Shown: in pieces, positions 30,446 through 42,700 of the stretch
Numbering within the stretch: the first letter of the stretch is position 1
How the letters are laid out: every line of letters starts with the position of its first letter
Assembly: GCF_028994805.1 (NCBI RefSeq)
Contig: NZ_JAJQQP010000018.1
Span: 37,822 to 101,821, forward strand
Length of the DNA stretch: 64,000 nucleotides
Reading direction: 5' to 3'
Source of the DNA: Promicromonospora iranensis
GTDB lineage: Bacteria > Actinomycetota > Actinomycetes > Actinomycetales > Cellulomonadaceae
Program-made: the position numbers and the translations under genes
Notes under the pieces: model-generated
What the model was told of the DNA's origin: nothing
The model's database searches: none
What the model saw: only the letters and a program-made list of their open reading frames with translations

Positions 30446-33400
30446 GTGGTGGCGGATGACGTAGCGGCCGAGGGCAGGCGCGGGGCAACACCTGGCCTGC
30501 TGGTGTCCTGGTTCCTGGTGACCCTGTTCGTCGGCGCGCTGGTGGCCCTCGCCGTCCTGCAGGACGGCGAGGCCACGGCGGACCTCGATCTCAACGACTC
30601 CGGCGTCTGGGTCACGCAGACCGCGTCGGGCAAGCTGGGCCGCTTCAACGACGAGGCCCAGGCACTGGACAGCACGCTCCTCGCCGGATCGTCGACGTTC
30701 GACGTGCAGCAGGACGAGTACCGCGTGCTCCTGACCGACGAGGGTGCGTCCTCGGCGAGCCCGGTCGACCCCGCCCAGCTGGCACTGTCGGGACCCGTCC
30801 AGGCTCCCCGCGGCGCCCTGGTCGCGTCGGGCGGCCCGACGACGGCGATCCTGGACCCGGAGGACGGCCGCCTGTGGGTGCTGCCGTTCGACGGTGTGAC
30901 CGCCTTCGACGAGGAAGAGCTCGATCCGACGGCGGAGCTCGGCGCGGGCGGACGGCTCACCGTCGCGACGGACGGGACCGTGTTCGCCGCGGTCCCGTCG
31001 CACCGGACGCTGTACCGGGTCGAGACGGGCACGCAGGGCGCGCCCGGCGAGGTCACCGAGAGCGATCTCCCGGTCACCGACGATGCGGAGCTGGAGCTCA
31101 CCGCCGTGGGCGACGACCCGGTCGTCCTGGACCGGACCGCGTCCACGCTGGTCCTGCCCGATGGCGACGTCATCGACCTGCCCGGCGGTGCCGAGGCCCG
31201 GCTGCAGCAGCCGTCCGACGCGAGGCGTTCGGTCGTCGTCGGTACACCGAAGGGTCTGGTCACGCAGCCGCTGGGCGGTGGTGAGGCGACGACGCGCGTC
31301 GCCGAGGGCGTGCCCGCGGCCCCGGTCCAGGTGGGCGTCTGCACGTTCGGCGCCTGGTCGGGCACCGGCCAGGTGGTGCGGGACTGCCCCGGTGCGGACC
31401 GCGACGTGGACGAGCACCTGGAGGGTGCGGAAGGCGAGCTCGCCTACCGGGTGAACCGCGACGTCGTGGTGCTGAACGATGTCTCGGCGGGCACCCTGTG
31501 GATGGCGGCGGAGGAGTTCGAGAAGGTCGACGACTGGGACCTCACGATGCCCGAGAACTCCGAGGGCGAGAAGACCGAGATCGAGACCGATACGCCCGAG
31601 CTCGTGGACCAGTTCGTGGCCGAGCGGGACAGGCCCAACCGGCCGCCCACGCCGGCGAACGACGACATCGGTGTGCGCGCCGGCCGCACCACCGTGCTGA
31701 ACGTGCTGGGCAACGACACCGACCCCGACGGCGACGTGCTGACGGCATCGGTGGCGCCGCCCGCAGAGAGCGACGAGATCACCGTCCACCGGGTGCTCGA
31801 CGGACTGGCGCTCCAGGCGGACGTGCCCGCGGAGGCATCGGGCTCGGTCACCCTCGCCTACACGGTCGACGACGGGCGCGGTGGCACCGCCACGGCGAAG
31901 GTGCGGGTCCGCGTGGTGCCGGCGGACTCGAACGAGGTGCCGGCGCCCGCGGGCGAGCCGGTGCTCCGGGTGGCGCAGGGCGGCGCATCGACGATCAAGG
32001 TGCTGCCGTACTGGCGGGACCCCGACGGCGACGACCTCGTGCTGTCGAGCGCGGTCACCAGCGACGCCGCGGACGAGATCCGGTTCCGTCCGGACGGCAC
32101 CGTCGAGTTCCGCGACGGTGGCAGCACGACGGGTCGCAAGCTCGTCGACCTCACCGTCAGTGACAGCGGCGGGCTGGTGGGCGAGGGCCGGCTCCTGGTC
32201 GACGTGGTTGCTTCGGACCAGCCGCCGGTCGCCGTCGGCGACCACATCGCGGTCCCCGCCGGGCAGCCGGTGACGGTGCGTCCCCTGACGAACGACACGG
32301 ACCCGAACGGTGACCAGCTCCGCCTGGTCGACGTCACCGAGCAGGCCCCGGCGACGATCACGCCGAACTTCCCCGCCGGCTCGTTCCGTTTCGTGAGCCA
32401 GGACCCGGGCAGCTACGACATCACCTACCAGGTCAGCGACGGCCCGAACGCCACGCTGGGCCTGGTCCGGGTGGACGTGCTGCCTCCACCGCAGCAGGAC
32501 GGCACGCCCGTGACGGTGACGGACACGGTGCTGCTGCCGGCCGGCGGCACCGTGCTGGTGGACGCCCTGGCGAACGACACGGACCCGGCCGGCGGCGTGC
32601 TCGTCGTACAGTCCGTGACCGTGCCCGACGGTGCCCCCGTCACCGCGGCCGTGCTGGACCACCACGTGCTGCGGATCACCGAGACCAAGCGTCCCGAGGG
32701 GCCGGTCACCATCGAGTACACGGCGGCGAACGGCACGGGCACCGCCGTCGGACAGGTACGGGTGGTGCCTGTGCCGGCCGCGACGGAGCTACGGCCGCCG
32801 GAAGCGGCGGCGGACGAGGCGACCGTGCACGCGGGCGACGTGGTCTCCGTGCCGGTGCTGCGGAACGACTCCCACCCGGACGGGCTGGAGCTCGCGCTCG
32901 CCGAGGACCTGGTGGAGCAGCCCGAGGCAGGGGAGGCGTTCGTCTCCGAGGACACGGTGCGCTTCAAGGCCGGCCCGGACCAGAGCGGCACCGTCCACCT
33001 GGTCTACGAGGTCACCGACCCCAACGGCCAGAAGGACTCCGCCCAGGTCACGGTGACGGTCGTGGACGACGGCGAGAACGCCGCCCCGCAGCCGCCCGAC
33101 GTCACGGCGCGGGTGCTGGCCGGGGCGAGCACCCGGGTCAGCCTGCCGCTGGAGGGCAGCGATCCCGACGGCGACCACGTGCGGCTCGAGGCGATCACCT
33201 CCCCGCCGGTACGGGGCACGGTCGACATCGTGGACGGGCACCTGGAGTACACGGCGTCGGCGAACGCCGCGGGGGAGGACCGGCTCAGCTACTCGGTCAC
33301 CGACACGCGCGGCGCCACCGCCACCGGGACGGTCCGGGTAGGGGTCGCGACCCCGCCGGAGGTCAACCAGCCCCCGCTCGCGGTGGACGACGAGGTGTCG

Positions 33401-36400
33401 GTGCGCCCGGACCGCACCGTCGGCATCGACGCCCTGGCGAACGACTCCGACCTGAACGGCGACCAGGTGGGCCTGGTCCCGAAGTCGTTCGACGGTGCGC
33501 CGGAGCTGGAGCCGGCGGTCGCGGACGACCTCGTGGTCGTCACGGCGCCCGGCGACGAGGGCGCGCACACCTTCTACTACGGCATCGAGGACTCGTTCGC
33601 GGCGCGGGCCACCGGAGCGATCACCGTCGACGTCGCCCGGGACGCCCCGCTGCTGCGCCCGGTCGCCCGGGACGACGCCGTCGCCCCGGAGGACGTCACG
33701 TCGTCCACGGTGACCGTGGACGTGACGGGCAACGACCTCGACCCGGACGGGCTCGCCGCCGACCTGGAGGTCACCGTGCCGGGCCAGGGACCCGACGGTG
33801 CCACCGTGACCGACGACGGCGACGTGGCCGTGCCGCTCACGGGCGTGCCGCAGGTCATCACGTACGAGGTCACCGACCCTGATGGACTCACGGGCCGGGC
33901 GTTCCTGCGGGTGCCCCGGGACGGCACGCTGCCCCGGCTGCGCGAGGACCTGGAGCCGGTCGAGGTGACCGCGGGCGAGGCCACCCCGCTGGACCTCACC
34001 GAGTACGTCGTGGTGGCCGAGGGTCGCACACCGCGGCTCACGGACGAGGCGAAGGTCTCCGCCACCGAGGGTGCCCACGAGGTCACCGGGCCGGCTGCCG
34101 TCACCTACACCGCGTACGAGGACCACTCCGGCCCGGCGGCGCTGAGCTTCGAGATCACCGACGGCGCGGGCGCCGACGACCCGGAGGGGCGCACCGCCGT
34201 CCTGAGCCTGCCGCTCACCGTGCTGCCCGGCGAGAACCAGCCGCCTGAGATCAGCGGCACACCTGCGCTGGAGGCCGCGGCCGGCGAGGAGACGGCGCTC
34301 GACCTGGCCCGCTTCGTCACCGACCCGGAGGACGACCCGCTGACGGTGACCGTCGAGGGCGGCGCGGACGGGCTGAGCATCGCCACCGAGGGCACGACCG
34401 TGCTGGTCACGGCGGCGCCGGACATACCGAGAGGCGCCAGCAGCACCGTCGGCTTCACGGTGTCCGACGGTGGGCACCCGCCCGTCGCCGGGCAGCTCAC
34501 GATCACCGCGGTGGCCTCGACACGCCCGCTCGCACGCGCCACCACGGACGAGGTGCCGGACGCCCACCAGGGCGAGCCGGTCACCGTGGACGTCCTGGAG
34601 AACGACGTCAACCCGTTCCCCCAGGAGCCGCTGGAGCTCGTCTCGGCGCAGCTCGAGTCCGGCCGTGGAACCGTCGAGATGGCCGGGGACGGCGTCGTCG
34701 TCACCCCGCCCGCCGACTTCCACGGTGTGACCGTGGTGCGTTACCGGATCGCCGATGCCACGGGCGACGTCACCCGGGAGGCCGAGGGCACCGCCCGCGT
34801 GACCGTGCTCGGCGCGCCACGGACACCGCGCCCGCCGGTGGTCGAGGAGGTGCGGTCCGAGACCGTGGTGCTGAGCTGGGACCCGCCGTCCGACAACGGC
34901 GCCGAGATCACCGGGTACCGCGTGCGGTCCAGCAGGGGCGGAGTCACGCCGTGCCCCACCACGACCTGCTCCATCACAGGCCTGACGAACAACCAGGTCT
35001 ACACGTTCACGGTGACCGCGGAGAACGAGGTGGGCACCTCGGACGAGTCGGGCTCCTCCGAGGAGGCACGACCCGACGAGAAGCCGGACCCGCCGGCGCC
35101 GCCGACCCTGCGTTTCGGCGCCGAGCAGCTCACGGTGACCTGGAAGAACCGGGCGTACACCGACCGCTCGCCGATCGAGTGCGTCAACCTCGAGATCAGC
35201 CCTGCGCCGCCGTCGGGCCGCATCCAGAAGACCTGCCTCGACGGCACGCGGACCGTCTGGCAGGGGCTGCGGAACGGTACCGCGTACACGGTGCGGGTCC
35301 AGGCGCGCAACGCGGCCCCCGACCCGTCGGCGTGGTCCGACCCGTCGGCCCCGGAGACGCCCGCGGCGCCGCCCGCGAAGCCGTCGGCACCGACGGCGAC
35401 GCGCGTGAACACGGCCGTGGGTGGGCAGATCACCGTCAGCTGGGCGGCGCCGGCCACCAACGGCGCTCCCATCGACCGGTACTACCTGAGCGTGTACCGC
35501 AACGGGACCAAGGAGCGGACGATGACGGTGGCCGGGACCTCGCAGAAGCTGCAGGACCTCGACCAGCGGTCCGCCTACCGGTTCGCCGTGGTCGCCGAGA
35601 ACAAGGCGGGACGGTCGCCGGTGAGCGGCCGCTCCGCCGCCCTGGAGCCGTACGGCACGCCGGTGGTGCCGGGCACCCCGAAGGCCGCGCTGATCAAGGG
35701 GGACACCAACGGCAAGGCACGTGTCTCCTGGCGAGAGATCAACGACTTCCGGGGCAACGGCCCGTACTACCAGGTGCGGGCGGACGGTTCGGCGGCGAAG
35801 CGCGCGTCCGGCTCGCCGTTCGACTTCACCAACCTGGCCAACGGCCGTGACCACACCTTCGAGGTGCGCGCCTGCAACAGCTTCGCCTGCTCCGGCTGGA
35901 CCGCTCGCTCGAACGCCGTGAACCCGTACACCGTCCCCGGCCGGCCCACCGTCGAGTGGTTCCGGGACCGCACGGACGACGGCTACTTCGCACTGCGCCG
36001 GGCGAGCTACAACGGGGGCCGGGACATCACGAGGACCGAGTGGGTGATGAGCGGCGACCGCACGTCGAGCGGGGAGACGACCAACGTGCAGCGGCGCCTG
36101 GGCGTCCCGACCGAGCCGAACAAGAGCTACACGGTCAAGGCCCGGAGCTGCAACGTGGCCGGGTGCGGGGCCTGGGCCCAGGATTCGGGCAGCACCGGCA
36201 GCAGCGTCACCAACCGCACGCTGCGCACGCTCAAGGGCAGCAGCGCCGGCGGCGGCAAGAACTACCTCAGGTTCGTGGTGCGTGGCGGCGAGCCCGACAT
36301 CTCGTTCTGGGCCCAGTGCTATGCCGACGGTGAGCCGTTCTACCCCACGACGTTCGGCGACGACGGCAAGCGGCACTGGATCGCCGACGACCGGCACGGC

Positions 36401-36526
36401 AACCGCCTGCGGCTGGACGGCGACGGCAACCTCGACGTGGACATGCCCTGCACCTGGGGCCGGTCGGGTTCGCAGGTCTGGGTCCAGACCGGCTCGTGGG
36501 GCAACGCGACCCGGGTGACGTGGTGA
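30446..36526 (+). CDS. Giant membrane-anchored Ig/cadherin-repeat and Fn3 protein, copy 1
   Basis: 2026 residues. One transmembrane helix at about 17-38 with a short cytoplasmic N-terminus; residues ~45-385 have repeated beta motifs (GVWVTQTASGKLGRFN, GRLWVLPFDG, GTVFAAVPS) that look like a propeller; from ~400 to ~1450 there are about nine Ig/cadherin-like repeats marked by NDTDPDGD-type motifs; from ~1455 about five Fn3-like domains (ETVVLSWDPPSDNGAEITGY first); then a distinct C-terminal module with two Cys (QCYADG and MPCTWG). Start is GTG 30446. The next gene is a full-length paralogue, and both precede MoxR/secretion genes. Probably a cell-surface fibre or adhesin anchored in the membrane; its role is unknown. 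Confidence 0.85.
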   Translation: MVADDVAAEGRRGATPGLLVSWFLVTLFVGALVALAVLQDGEATADLDLNDSGVWVTQTASGKLGRFNDEAQALDSTLLAGSSTFDVQQDEYRVLLTDEGASSASPVDPAQLALSGPVQAPRGALVASGGPTTAILDPEDGRLWVLPFDGVTAFDEEELDPTAELGAGGRLTVATDGTVFAAVPSHRTLYRVETGTQGAPGEVTESDLPVTDDAELELTAVGDDPVVLDRTASTLVLPDGDVIDLPGGAEARLQQPSDARRSVVVGTPKGLVTQPLGGGEATTRVAEGVPAAPVQVGVCTFGAWSGTGQVVRDCPGADRDVDEHLEGAEGELAYRVNRDVVVLNDVSAGTLWMAAEEFEKVDDWDLTMPENSEGEKTEIETDTPELVDQFVAERDRPNRPPTPANDDIGVRAGRTTVLNVLGNDTDPDGDVLTASVAPPAESDEITVHRVLDGLALQADVPAEASGSVTLAYTVDDGRGGTATAKVRVRVVPADSNEVPAPAGEPVLRVAQGGASTIKVLPYWRDPDGDDLVLSSAVTSDAADEIRFRPDGTVEFRDGGSTTGRKLVDLTVSDSGGLVGEGRLLVDVVASDQPPVAVGDHIAVPAGQPVTVRPLTNDTDPNGDQLRLVDVTEQAPATITPNFPAGSFRFVSQDPGSYDITYQVSDGPNATLGLVRVDVLPPPQQDGTPVTVTDTVLLPAGGTVLVDALANDTDPAGGVLVVQSVTVPDGAPVTAAVLDHHVLRITETKRPEGPVTIEYTAANGTGTAVGQVRVVPVPAATELRPPEAAADEATVHAGDVVSVPVLRNDSHPDGLELALAEDLVEQPEAGEAFVSEDTVRFKAGPDQSGTVHLVYEVTDPNGQKDSAQVTVTVVDDGENAAPQPPDVTARVLAGASTRVSLPLEGSDPDGDHVRLEAITSPPVRGTVDIVDGHLEYTASANAAGEDRLSYSVTDTRGATATGTVRVGVATPPEVNQPPLAVDDEVSVRPDRTVGIDALANDSDLNGDQVGLVPKSFDGAPELEPAVADDLVVVTAPGDEGAHTFYYGIEDSFAARATGAITVDVARDAPLLRPVARDDAVAPEDVTSSTVTVDVTGNDLDPDGLAADLEVTVPGQGPDGATVTDDGDVAVPLTGVPQVITYEVTDPDGLTGRAFLRVPRDGTLPRLREDLEPVEVTAGEATPLDLTEYVVVAEGRTPRLTDEAKVSATEGAHEVTGPAAVTYTAYEDHSGPAALSFEITDGAGADDPEGRTAVLSLPLTVLPGENQPPEISGTPALEAAAGEETALDLARFVTDPEDDPLTVTVEGGADGLSIATEGTTVLVTAAPDIPRGASSTVGFTVSDGGHPPVAGQLTITAVASTRPLARATTDEVPDAHQGEPVTVDVLENDVNPFPQEPLELVSAQLESGRGTVEMAGDGVVVTPPADFHGVTVVRYRIADATGDVTREAEGTARVTVLGAPRTPRPPVVEEVRSETVVLSWDPPSDNGAEITGYRVRSSRGGVTPCPTTTCSITGLTNNQVYTFTVTAENEVGTSDESGSSEEARPDEKPDPPAPPTLRFGAEQLTVTWKNRAYTDRSPIECVNLEISPAPPSGRIQKTCLDGTRTVWQGLRNGTAYTVRVQARNAAPDPSAWSDPSAPETPAAPPAKPSAPTATRVNTAVGGQITVSWAAPATNGAPIDRYYLSVYRNGTKERTMTVAGTSQKLQDLDQRSAYRFAVVAENKAGRSPVSGRSAALEPYGTPVVPGTPKAALIKGDTNGKARVSWREINDFRGNGPYYQVRADGSAAKRASGSPFDFTNLANGRDHTFEVRACNSFACSGWTARSNAVNPYTVPGRPTVEWFRDRTDDGYFALRRASYNGGRDITRTEWVMSGDRTSSGETTNVQRRLGVPTEPNKSYTVKARSCNVAGCGAWAQDSGSTGSSVTNRTLRTLKGSSAGGGKNYLRFVVRGGEPDISFWAQCYADGEPFYPTTFGDDGKRHWIADDRHGNRLRLDGDGNLDVDMPCTWGRSGSQVWVQTGSWGNATRVTW

Positions 36527-36615
36527 CGTGGCGCTCGGACCTGACGGGCGGCGTCGCAGCACGCTGACTTTCCGTGACGCCTACCAGACAGACTCCTACA
36601 ATTTGGGCGTTCGCC

Positions 36616-36633
36616 ATGGGTAGTCCTGCCCAC
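36616..36633. promoter_or_regulatory. Dyad motif copy 1 (upstream of giant protein 2)
   Basis: ATGGGTAG-TC-CTGCCCAC. Matches the copies at 59089-59106 and 63866-63883 (consensus ATGGGkAG-NN-CTsCCCAT). It lies 107 bp before the ATG at 36741. It is the least symmetrical copy (last base C instead of T). Confidence 0.6.
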
Positions 36634-36740
36634 CGAAAGTCCACGACCATTCACCCTTCGCCCCGGTAAGGTGCTCCCGTTGCGCCTGTGTGTGCTGTCC
36701 GGGTGAGCAGACTTCGGTGGAGTAATGATGAGGAGGACGC

Positions 36741-39700
36741 ATGAGCTTTGTCTCACGCGTGTACGAGAATCGCCGGTCAGCGGCATCGGCCGGAGCGGTG
36801 GCTCTCTTCGGTGCGGGCCTGGTCGCCTTCGCATTCCTCTACGAGGGTGAGGCGACGGCGGACGTCGAGCTGAACGACTCCGGGGTCTGGGTGACCCAGA
36901 CGGCGTCGGGGCAGCTCGGACGGTTCAACTACGAGGCCAAGGCCCTGGACGGCACTCTGCTGGCCAACTCCGCCAACTTCGACGTCGAGCAGGACGCGCA
37001 GCGGGTGCTCCTGGACGACATCGGCGGCTCCGCCGCCAGCCCGGTCAACCCCGCGCTGCTCGCGTTGTCCGGCACGATGAAGTTCCCGGCGGGAGCGCAG
37101 GTCGCCGCCGGCGGCTCCGCCACCGGTGTGTACGACGGCGAGACGGGCCGGCTCTGGGTGCTGCCCTTCGACGGCGCGACCGGCTTCGACGAGGAGAAGC
37201 TCAAGCCGCAGCTGAAGGCCGGCACGAACGGCGAGCTCACGGTGAGCAACGAGGGCACGGTGTTCCTCGCGGTGCCGTCCGACGGCACGCTGTACACGGT
37301 CCCGACCAGCACGCAGGGCGTCGCCGAGGAGCCCGAGAAGTCCGACCTGCCGGTGGAGGCGGACGCCGAGGTCCAGGTCTCCGCGGTGGGCGACGAACCG
37401 GTGGTGCTGGACGAGTCGACCGGCAACCTGGTTCTGCCGGGCGGTGACACGGCCACGGTGGAGGATGGCGCGCAGGGCGCGCTGCAGCAGCCGTCCGACG
37501 CGGCCGACAACGTGGTGCTGGCGACGAAGAAGGGCCTGGTCACCCAGCCGCTCGGTGGTGGTGACGCGACGACGCGCACCGCGGCCGGTGCCGCCACCGG
37601 TGAGCCGTCGGCCCCCGTGCAGCTGGGCGGCTGTGCCTACGGGGCCTGGTCGGTCTCGGGCCAGGTCGTGCGTGACTGCCCGGGCCCTGACAACGACGTC
37701 GACCAGGTCCTGGAGGGTGTGGACTCCTCCGCCAGGCTGGTCTACCGGGTGAACCGGAATGTCATCGTGCTGAACGACGTCGCGGACGGCTCCCTGTGGA
37801 TGGCCGCCGACGAGTTCGAGAAGGTCGATGACTGGGACCTGAAGATGCCCGAGGACGCCAAGGGCGAGAAGACCGAGTCCGAGGAAGCGACCCCCGAGCA
37901 GGTCGACCAGTTCGTGGCCGACCGGACCAAGGCGAACCGTCCGCCGGAGCCGAAGGCGGACACGTTCGGCGTGCGCCCGGGCCGGACCACGGTGCTGAAC
38001 GTGCTGGGCAACGACATGGACCCGGACGGCGACGTCATGACGGTGCGGGCCCTGTCCGACCCGGAGGGCGCCATCAGCGTGGACCGTGTGCTGGACGGCG
38101 CGGCGCTGCAGGCGAACGTGCCGGCCGACGCCACGGGCACCACCACCTTCGACTACGAGGTCGACGACGGCCGCGAGAACGGCACCGCGGCCGAGTCCGT
38201 CACGGTCAAGGTGGTACCGATGGAGGAGAACAACCCGCCGGAGCAGTCGGGTGAGCCGGTGCTGCAGGTAGGCCAGGAGGGCCTGGCGAGCATCAAGGTG
38301 CTGCCGTACTTCAAGGATCCTGACGGCGACGACCTGTTCCTCTCCAACGCGAGCACCGCCGACCCCCTCGACGAGGTGCGGTTCCGGCCGGACGGCACCA
38401 TCGAGTTCCGGGACGGCGGCACGGCCATCGGCCGCAAGAACGTGGACGTCACGGTGTCGGACTCCGAGGGTCTGCCGGTGGAGGGCAAGCTCATCGTCAA
38501 CGTGGTGGCGAGCAACGCGCCGCCGGTCGCCGTGCAGGACCACGCCACGGTGCTCACCGGAGAGCCGATCACCATCAGCCCGTTGAAGAACGACCACGAC
38601 CCGAACGGCGACGAGCTGCGCCTGACGCGGGTGGACGGGCCGGAGTCCGTCACGATCTCCCCGAACCAGACGGCGGGCACGTTCAAGTTCCAGAGTGATG
38701 AGCCGGGCTCGTACGACGCCACCTACCAGGTCAGCGACGGCCCCAACCCGGTGACGGGTCTGGTGCGCGTGGACGTCGTCGACCCGCCGGAAGGCGCGGG
38801 CGCCCCGGTGGCGGTGTCCGACCAGGTGCTCCTGCCGACGGGTGGCACCGCGCTGGTCGACGTCCTGGCGAACGACACCGACCCGGCGGGCGGCGTGCTG
38901 GTGGTGCAGGGCGTGACCGTCCCGTCGGACGCGCCGGTGAAGGTCGCCGTGCTCAACCACCAGATCCTCAAGATCTCGGAGGTCAAGCGCCTCGACGAGC
39001 CGGTGCTCATCGACTACAAGGTCGCGAACGGCACGGGCGCGGTCAACGGACAGGTACGCGTGGTGCCGATCCCGGCGTCGGCGCAGCTGCGGCCCCCGGA
39101 GGCCGGGCCCGACATGGCCACCGTGCACACCGGCGACATCGTGACGATCCCGGTGCTCAAGAACGACTCCCACCCGGACGGGCTGGAGCTCACGCTCAAC
39201 GACGAGCTCCAGGAGGCGCCGCCGGCGTCGGCGGGCGAGGCGTTCGTCTCGGAGGACGACGTGCGCTTCCGCGCGGGCAGCGAGGCGGGCACGGTGCACG
39301 CCATCTACGAGGTGGTGGACGGCAACGGGCAGAAGGACTCCGCGCAGGTCACCATCAACGTGGTGGACGGCAAGGAGAACGGGGCGCCCGCCCTGCCCGA
39401 CATCGAGGCGCGCGTCCTCAGCGACGGCATCGTCCGCATCCCCCTCCCGCTGGACGGTACCGACCCCGACGGGGACTACGTGACGCTGAGCTCGATCTCG
39501 GAGGCGCCGGCCAAGGGCACCGCCACCATCGTGGACGGTTTCATCGACTACCAGGCCGCCGAGGACGAGACGGGTCTCGACCAGTTCACCTACCAGGCGA
39601 TCGACACGCGTGGCGCACCCGCCGAGGGCGTCGTCCGCGTGGGTATCGCGACGAAGCCGGCGAGCAACCAGGCACCGCAGGCCGCCGACGACGAGACGAC

Positions 39701-42700
39701 GGTCCGGCCGGGCCGTACGGTGGCCGTCGCGGCCCTGGACAACGACTCCGACCCCGACGGCGACGAGATCGGCCTGGTGGCCAAGAGCTTCGAGGGCACA
39801 GAGGACATGAAGCCCCGGGCCGTGGAGGACGACGTCGTGGTCACGGCACCGAACGACGAGGGGGCGTACTCCTTCTTCTACGGCATCCAGGACAGCTACA
39901 AGGCCAAGGCCTCCGGCGCCATCACCGTCAACTCGGACAAGGACGCGCCGCTGCTGCGCCCCATCGCGCACGACGACGTGGTGACGGCCGACAACGTCGA
40001 AGGCTCTGCCAGCGTGACGGTGAACGTCCTGGAGAACGACGTCGACCCGGACGGCGTCGCGGCCGACCTCGAGGTCTCGGTGGACGAGGGCCTGGAAGGT
40101 GTCACGGTCACCGAGTCGGGCGCGGTCGAGGTGCAGCTCACCGAGAGCGCGCGCGTCATCACGTACACGGTCACCGACATGGACGGGCTGGAGGCCAAGG
40201 CCTTCGTCCGTGTACCGGGCGACCAGTCGCGGCCGCACGTGAAGCCGGGCCTGGGCCCGCTGCAGGCCGTGAGCGGCGAGCCGCTGACCATCGAGCTCGA
40301 CAAGTACGTGGTGGTCCGCGAGGGCCGTGAGCCGCGTATCACCGAGGACGGTACGGTCAAGGCCCTGGAGGGCCAGGCCCGGATCGTCGATGCCCACACC
40401 CTCGAGTACACGTCGGCCGAGGACTTCGCCGGCGCGGCATCGGTCAGCTTCGAGGTGACCGACGGCTCCGGGCCGGACGACGCCGAGGGCCTGACCGCGG
40501 TGCTGACCCTGCCGATCGACGTGACCCCCTCGAAGAACCTGCCGCCGGAGATCACGGGCACCCCGGTGCTCGAGGTGGCGGCCGGCGACGCGAGCTCCGT
40601 CGACCTCAGCCGCTATGTCAAGGACCCGGACAAGGACGACCTGACGTTCGACGTCAAGGGCGCTGCGGGCATCGTTCCCTCGGTCTCCGGCGCCACGGTG
40701 TCCGCGGACGTGGAACCGTCGGTCCCCAAGGGCACGGCCCAGGAGCTGCCGCTCACGGTCTCCGACGGCAACAACCCGCCGGTGAGCGGGACCCTCACGG
40801 TGCAGGTCGTCAAGTCGACCAGGCCGCTGGCCCAGACCACACCGGACGAGGTGCCGGACGCCCACCAGGGCAGGGCGGTCTCGGTCCCGGTGCTCGCCAA
40901 CGACACCAACCCGTTCCCGGAGGACCCGCTCGAGGTGGTCGGTGCCGCCGGTGAGACCGGCCGGGGCGAGGTGTCCTTCAGCGACAGCGAGGTGGTGATC
41001 ACCCCGGACGCCGAGTTCCACGGCGTCATGACCGTGCGCTACACGGTCCAGGACGCCACGGAGGACCGGGACCGGCAGGTCGACGGCATCGTGAAGCTGA
41101 CGGTGCTGGGTGCCCCGGAGGCGCCACGAGCTCCGCGCGTCGAGGAGGTCCGCTCCGAGACGGTGGTGCTGAGCTGGGACCAGCCGAACAACAACGGCGC
41201 CGACATCACGGGCTACACCCTGCGGACGAGCACCGGGCAGGAGCAGGCGTGCGCCACGACCACCTGCACGTTCGGCGGGCTCAAGAACAACGTGAAGTAC
41301 ACGTTCACGGTGGTCGCGACGAACGAGGTGGGTGACTCGGACCCGTCGCCGGCGTCGCGCGAGGCGCGCCCGGACGAGAAGCCGGACAAGCCGGCGGCAC
41401 CGACGCTCGAGTTCGGCGACAGCGAGCTCACCGTCAGCTGGAAGAACCAGGCCTACACGGACCGGTCGCCGATCGAGTGCGTGAACCTGGAGATCAGCCC
41501 GCCCCCGACCAACGGCGTGACCCAGAAGACGTGTGTCAGCGGTAGCTCGACCGTCTGGTCCGGGCTGCAGAACGGCACCGCCTACACGGTGAGCGTCCAG
41601 GCCAAGAACGCCGCCCCCGACCCGTCGGACTGGTCCGACCCGTCGGCGCCCGAGACGCCGGCCGCGCCGCCGGCGCAGCCGGCGGCGCCGGCCGCGAAGC
41701 GCGTGGACACCGGGGCCGGTGGCCAGATCGACGTGTCGTGGACCGCCCCGGCCAACAACGGCGACCCGGTCAAGACGTACTACCTCGACGTCTACCAGGA
41801 CGGCAGCAAGACCAAGTCGCTCACCGTGGCCGGCGGCACGTCGCAGCGGGTGCAGCAGCTGAACCCGGAGTCCTCCTACACGTTCACGGTGCAGGCCGAG
41901 AACAAGGCGGGCAAGTCCCCGGTCAGCGCGCAGTCCGCCGCCGAGCCGGCGTACGGCGTACCGCTCGTCCCGAGCGGCGTGCAGGCCAGCAACCCGAGGG
42001 ACCGCGCGGCCGACGTGCGCTGGAACGCCATCTCGAGCTCGGACTTCCGCGGCCCAGGGCACCGGTACGAGGTGCAGGCCAACGGCGCGAACGGCAGGCC
42101 GGTCGGCGACACCACGTCGTACGCGTTCCCCAACCTCAGCAACGGGACGTCGTACACCTTCCAGGTGCGCGCCTGCAACCAGTACGTCTGCTCCAACTGG
42201 TCCGCCTCGTCGAACCCCGTGACGCCCTACGGCCCGGTGCCGAAGCCGACCATCAGCGCCGTCGGTGGTGACCAGAAGGTGACTTTCACCTGGAACGGCC
42301 GGGCGACCAACGGACGGCCCATCGCGTCGGTCCGGGTCACCGGGGCGATCAGCAGCTCCGCCGCGAGCGGTACGGAGAGCGCGTCGGCCGGCTACAGCGA
42401 CCTCAAGGAGGCATGTGTCGAGGTCACCGACACCGAGGGGCAGAAGAACTCCAGCTGCGACAGCGCGAGGTCGGACGTGCGTCCCGACCCGAAGGCGTTC
42501 GTCACCCGTGGCTCGAGCGTCAACACCGGTGACTGCAACACTCCGGCGTGCGCCTACTTCGTGGTCAACTGGTCCGACTTCAGCACGGGAGACCACTTCG
42601 TGGAGTGCTGGTCCGGTACCAACCCGGCTGAGTCGGGCTGGCACAACATCGTCGGGAACGGCCGCGGCACCACCCGTAACTTCGGGTCATCGAGCGGCCG

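Noticed and set aside
36777..42644. A 1955-codon open frame on the minus strand opposite giant gene 2 (and a 1257-codon one opposite giant gene 1)
   Set aside because: Very high GC with G/C third positions and Asp/Gly/Thr/Val-rich repeats leaves the antisense frame free of stops. The translated sequences are Arg/His/Gly-rich low complexity without any domain.
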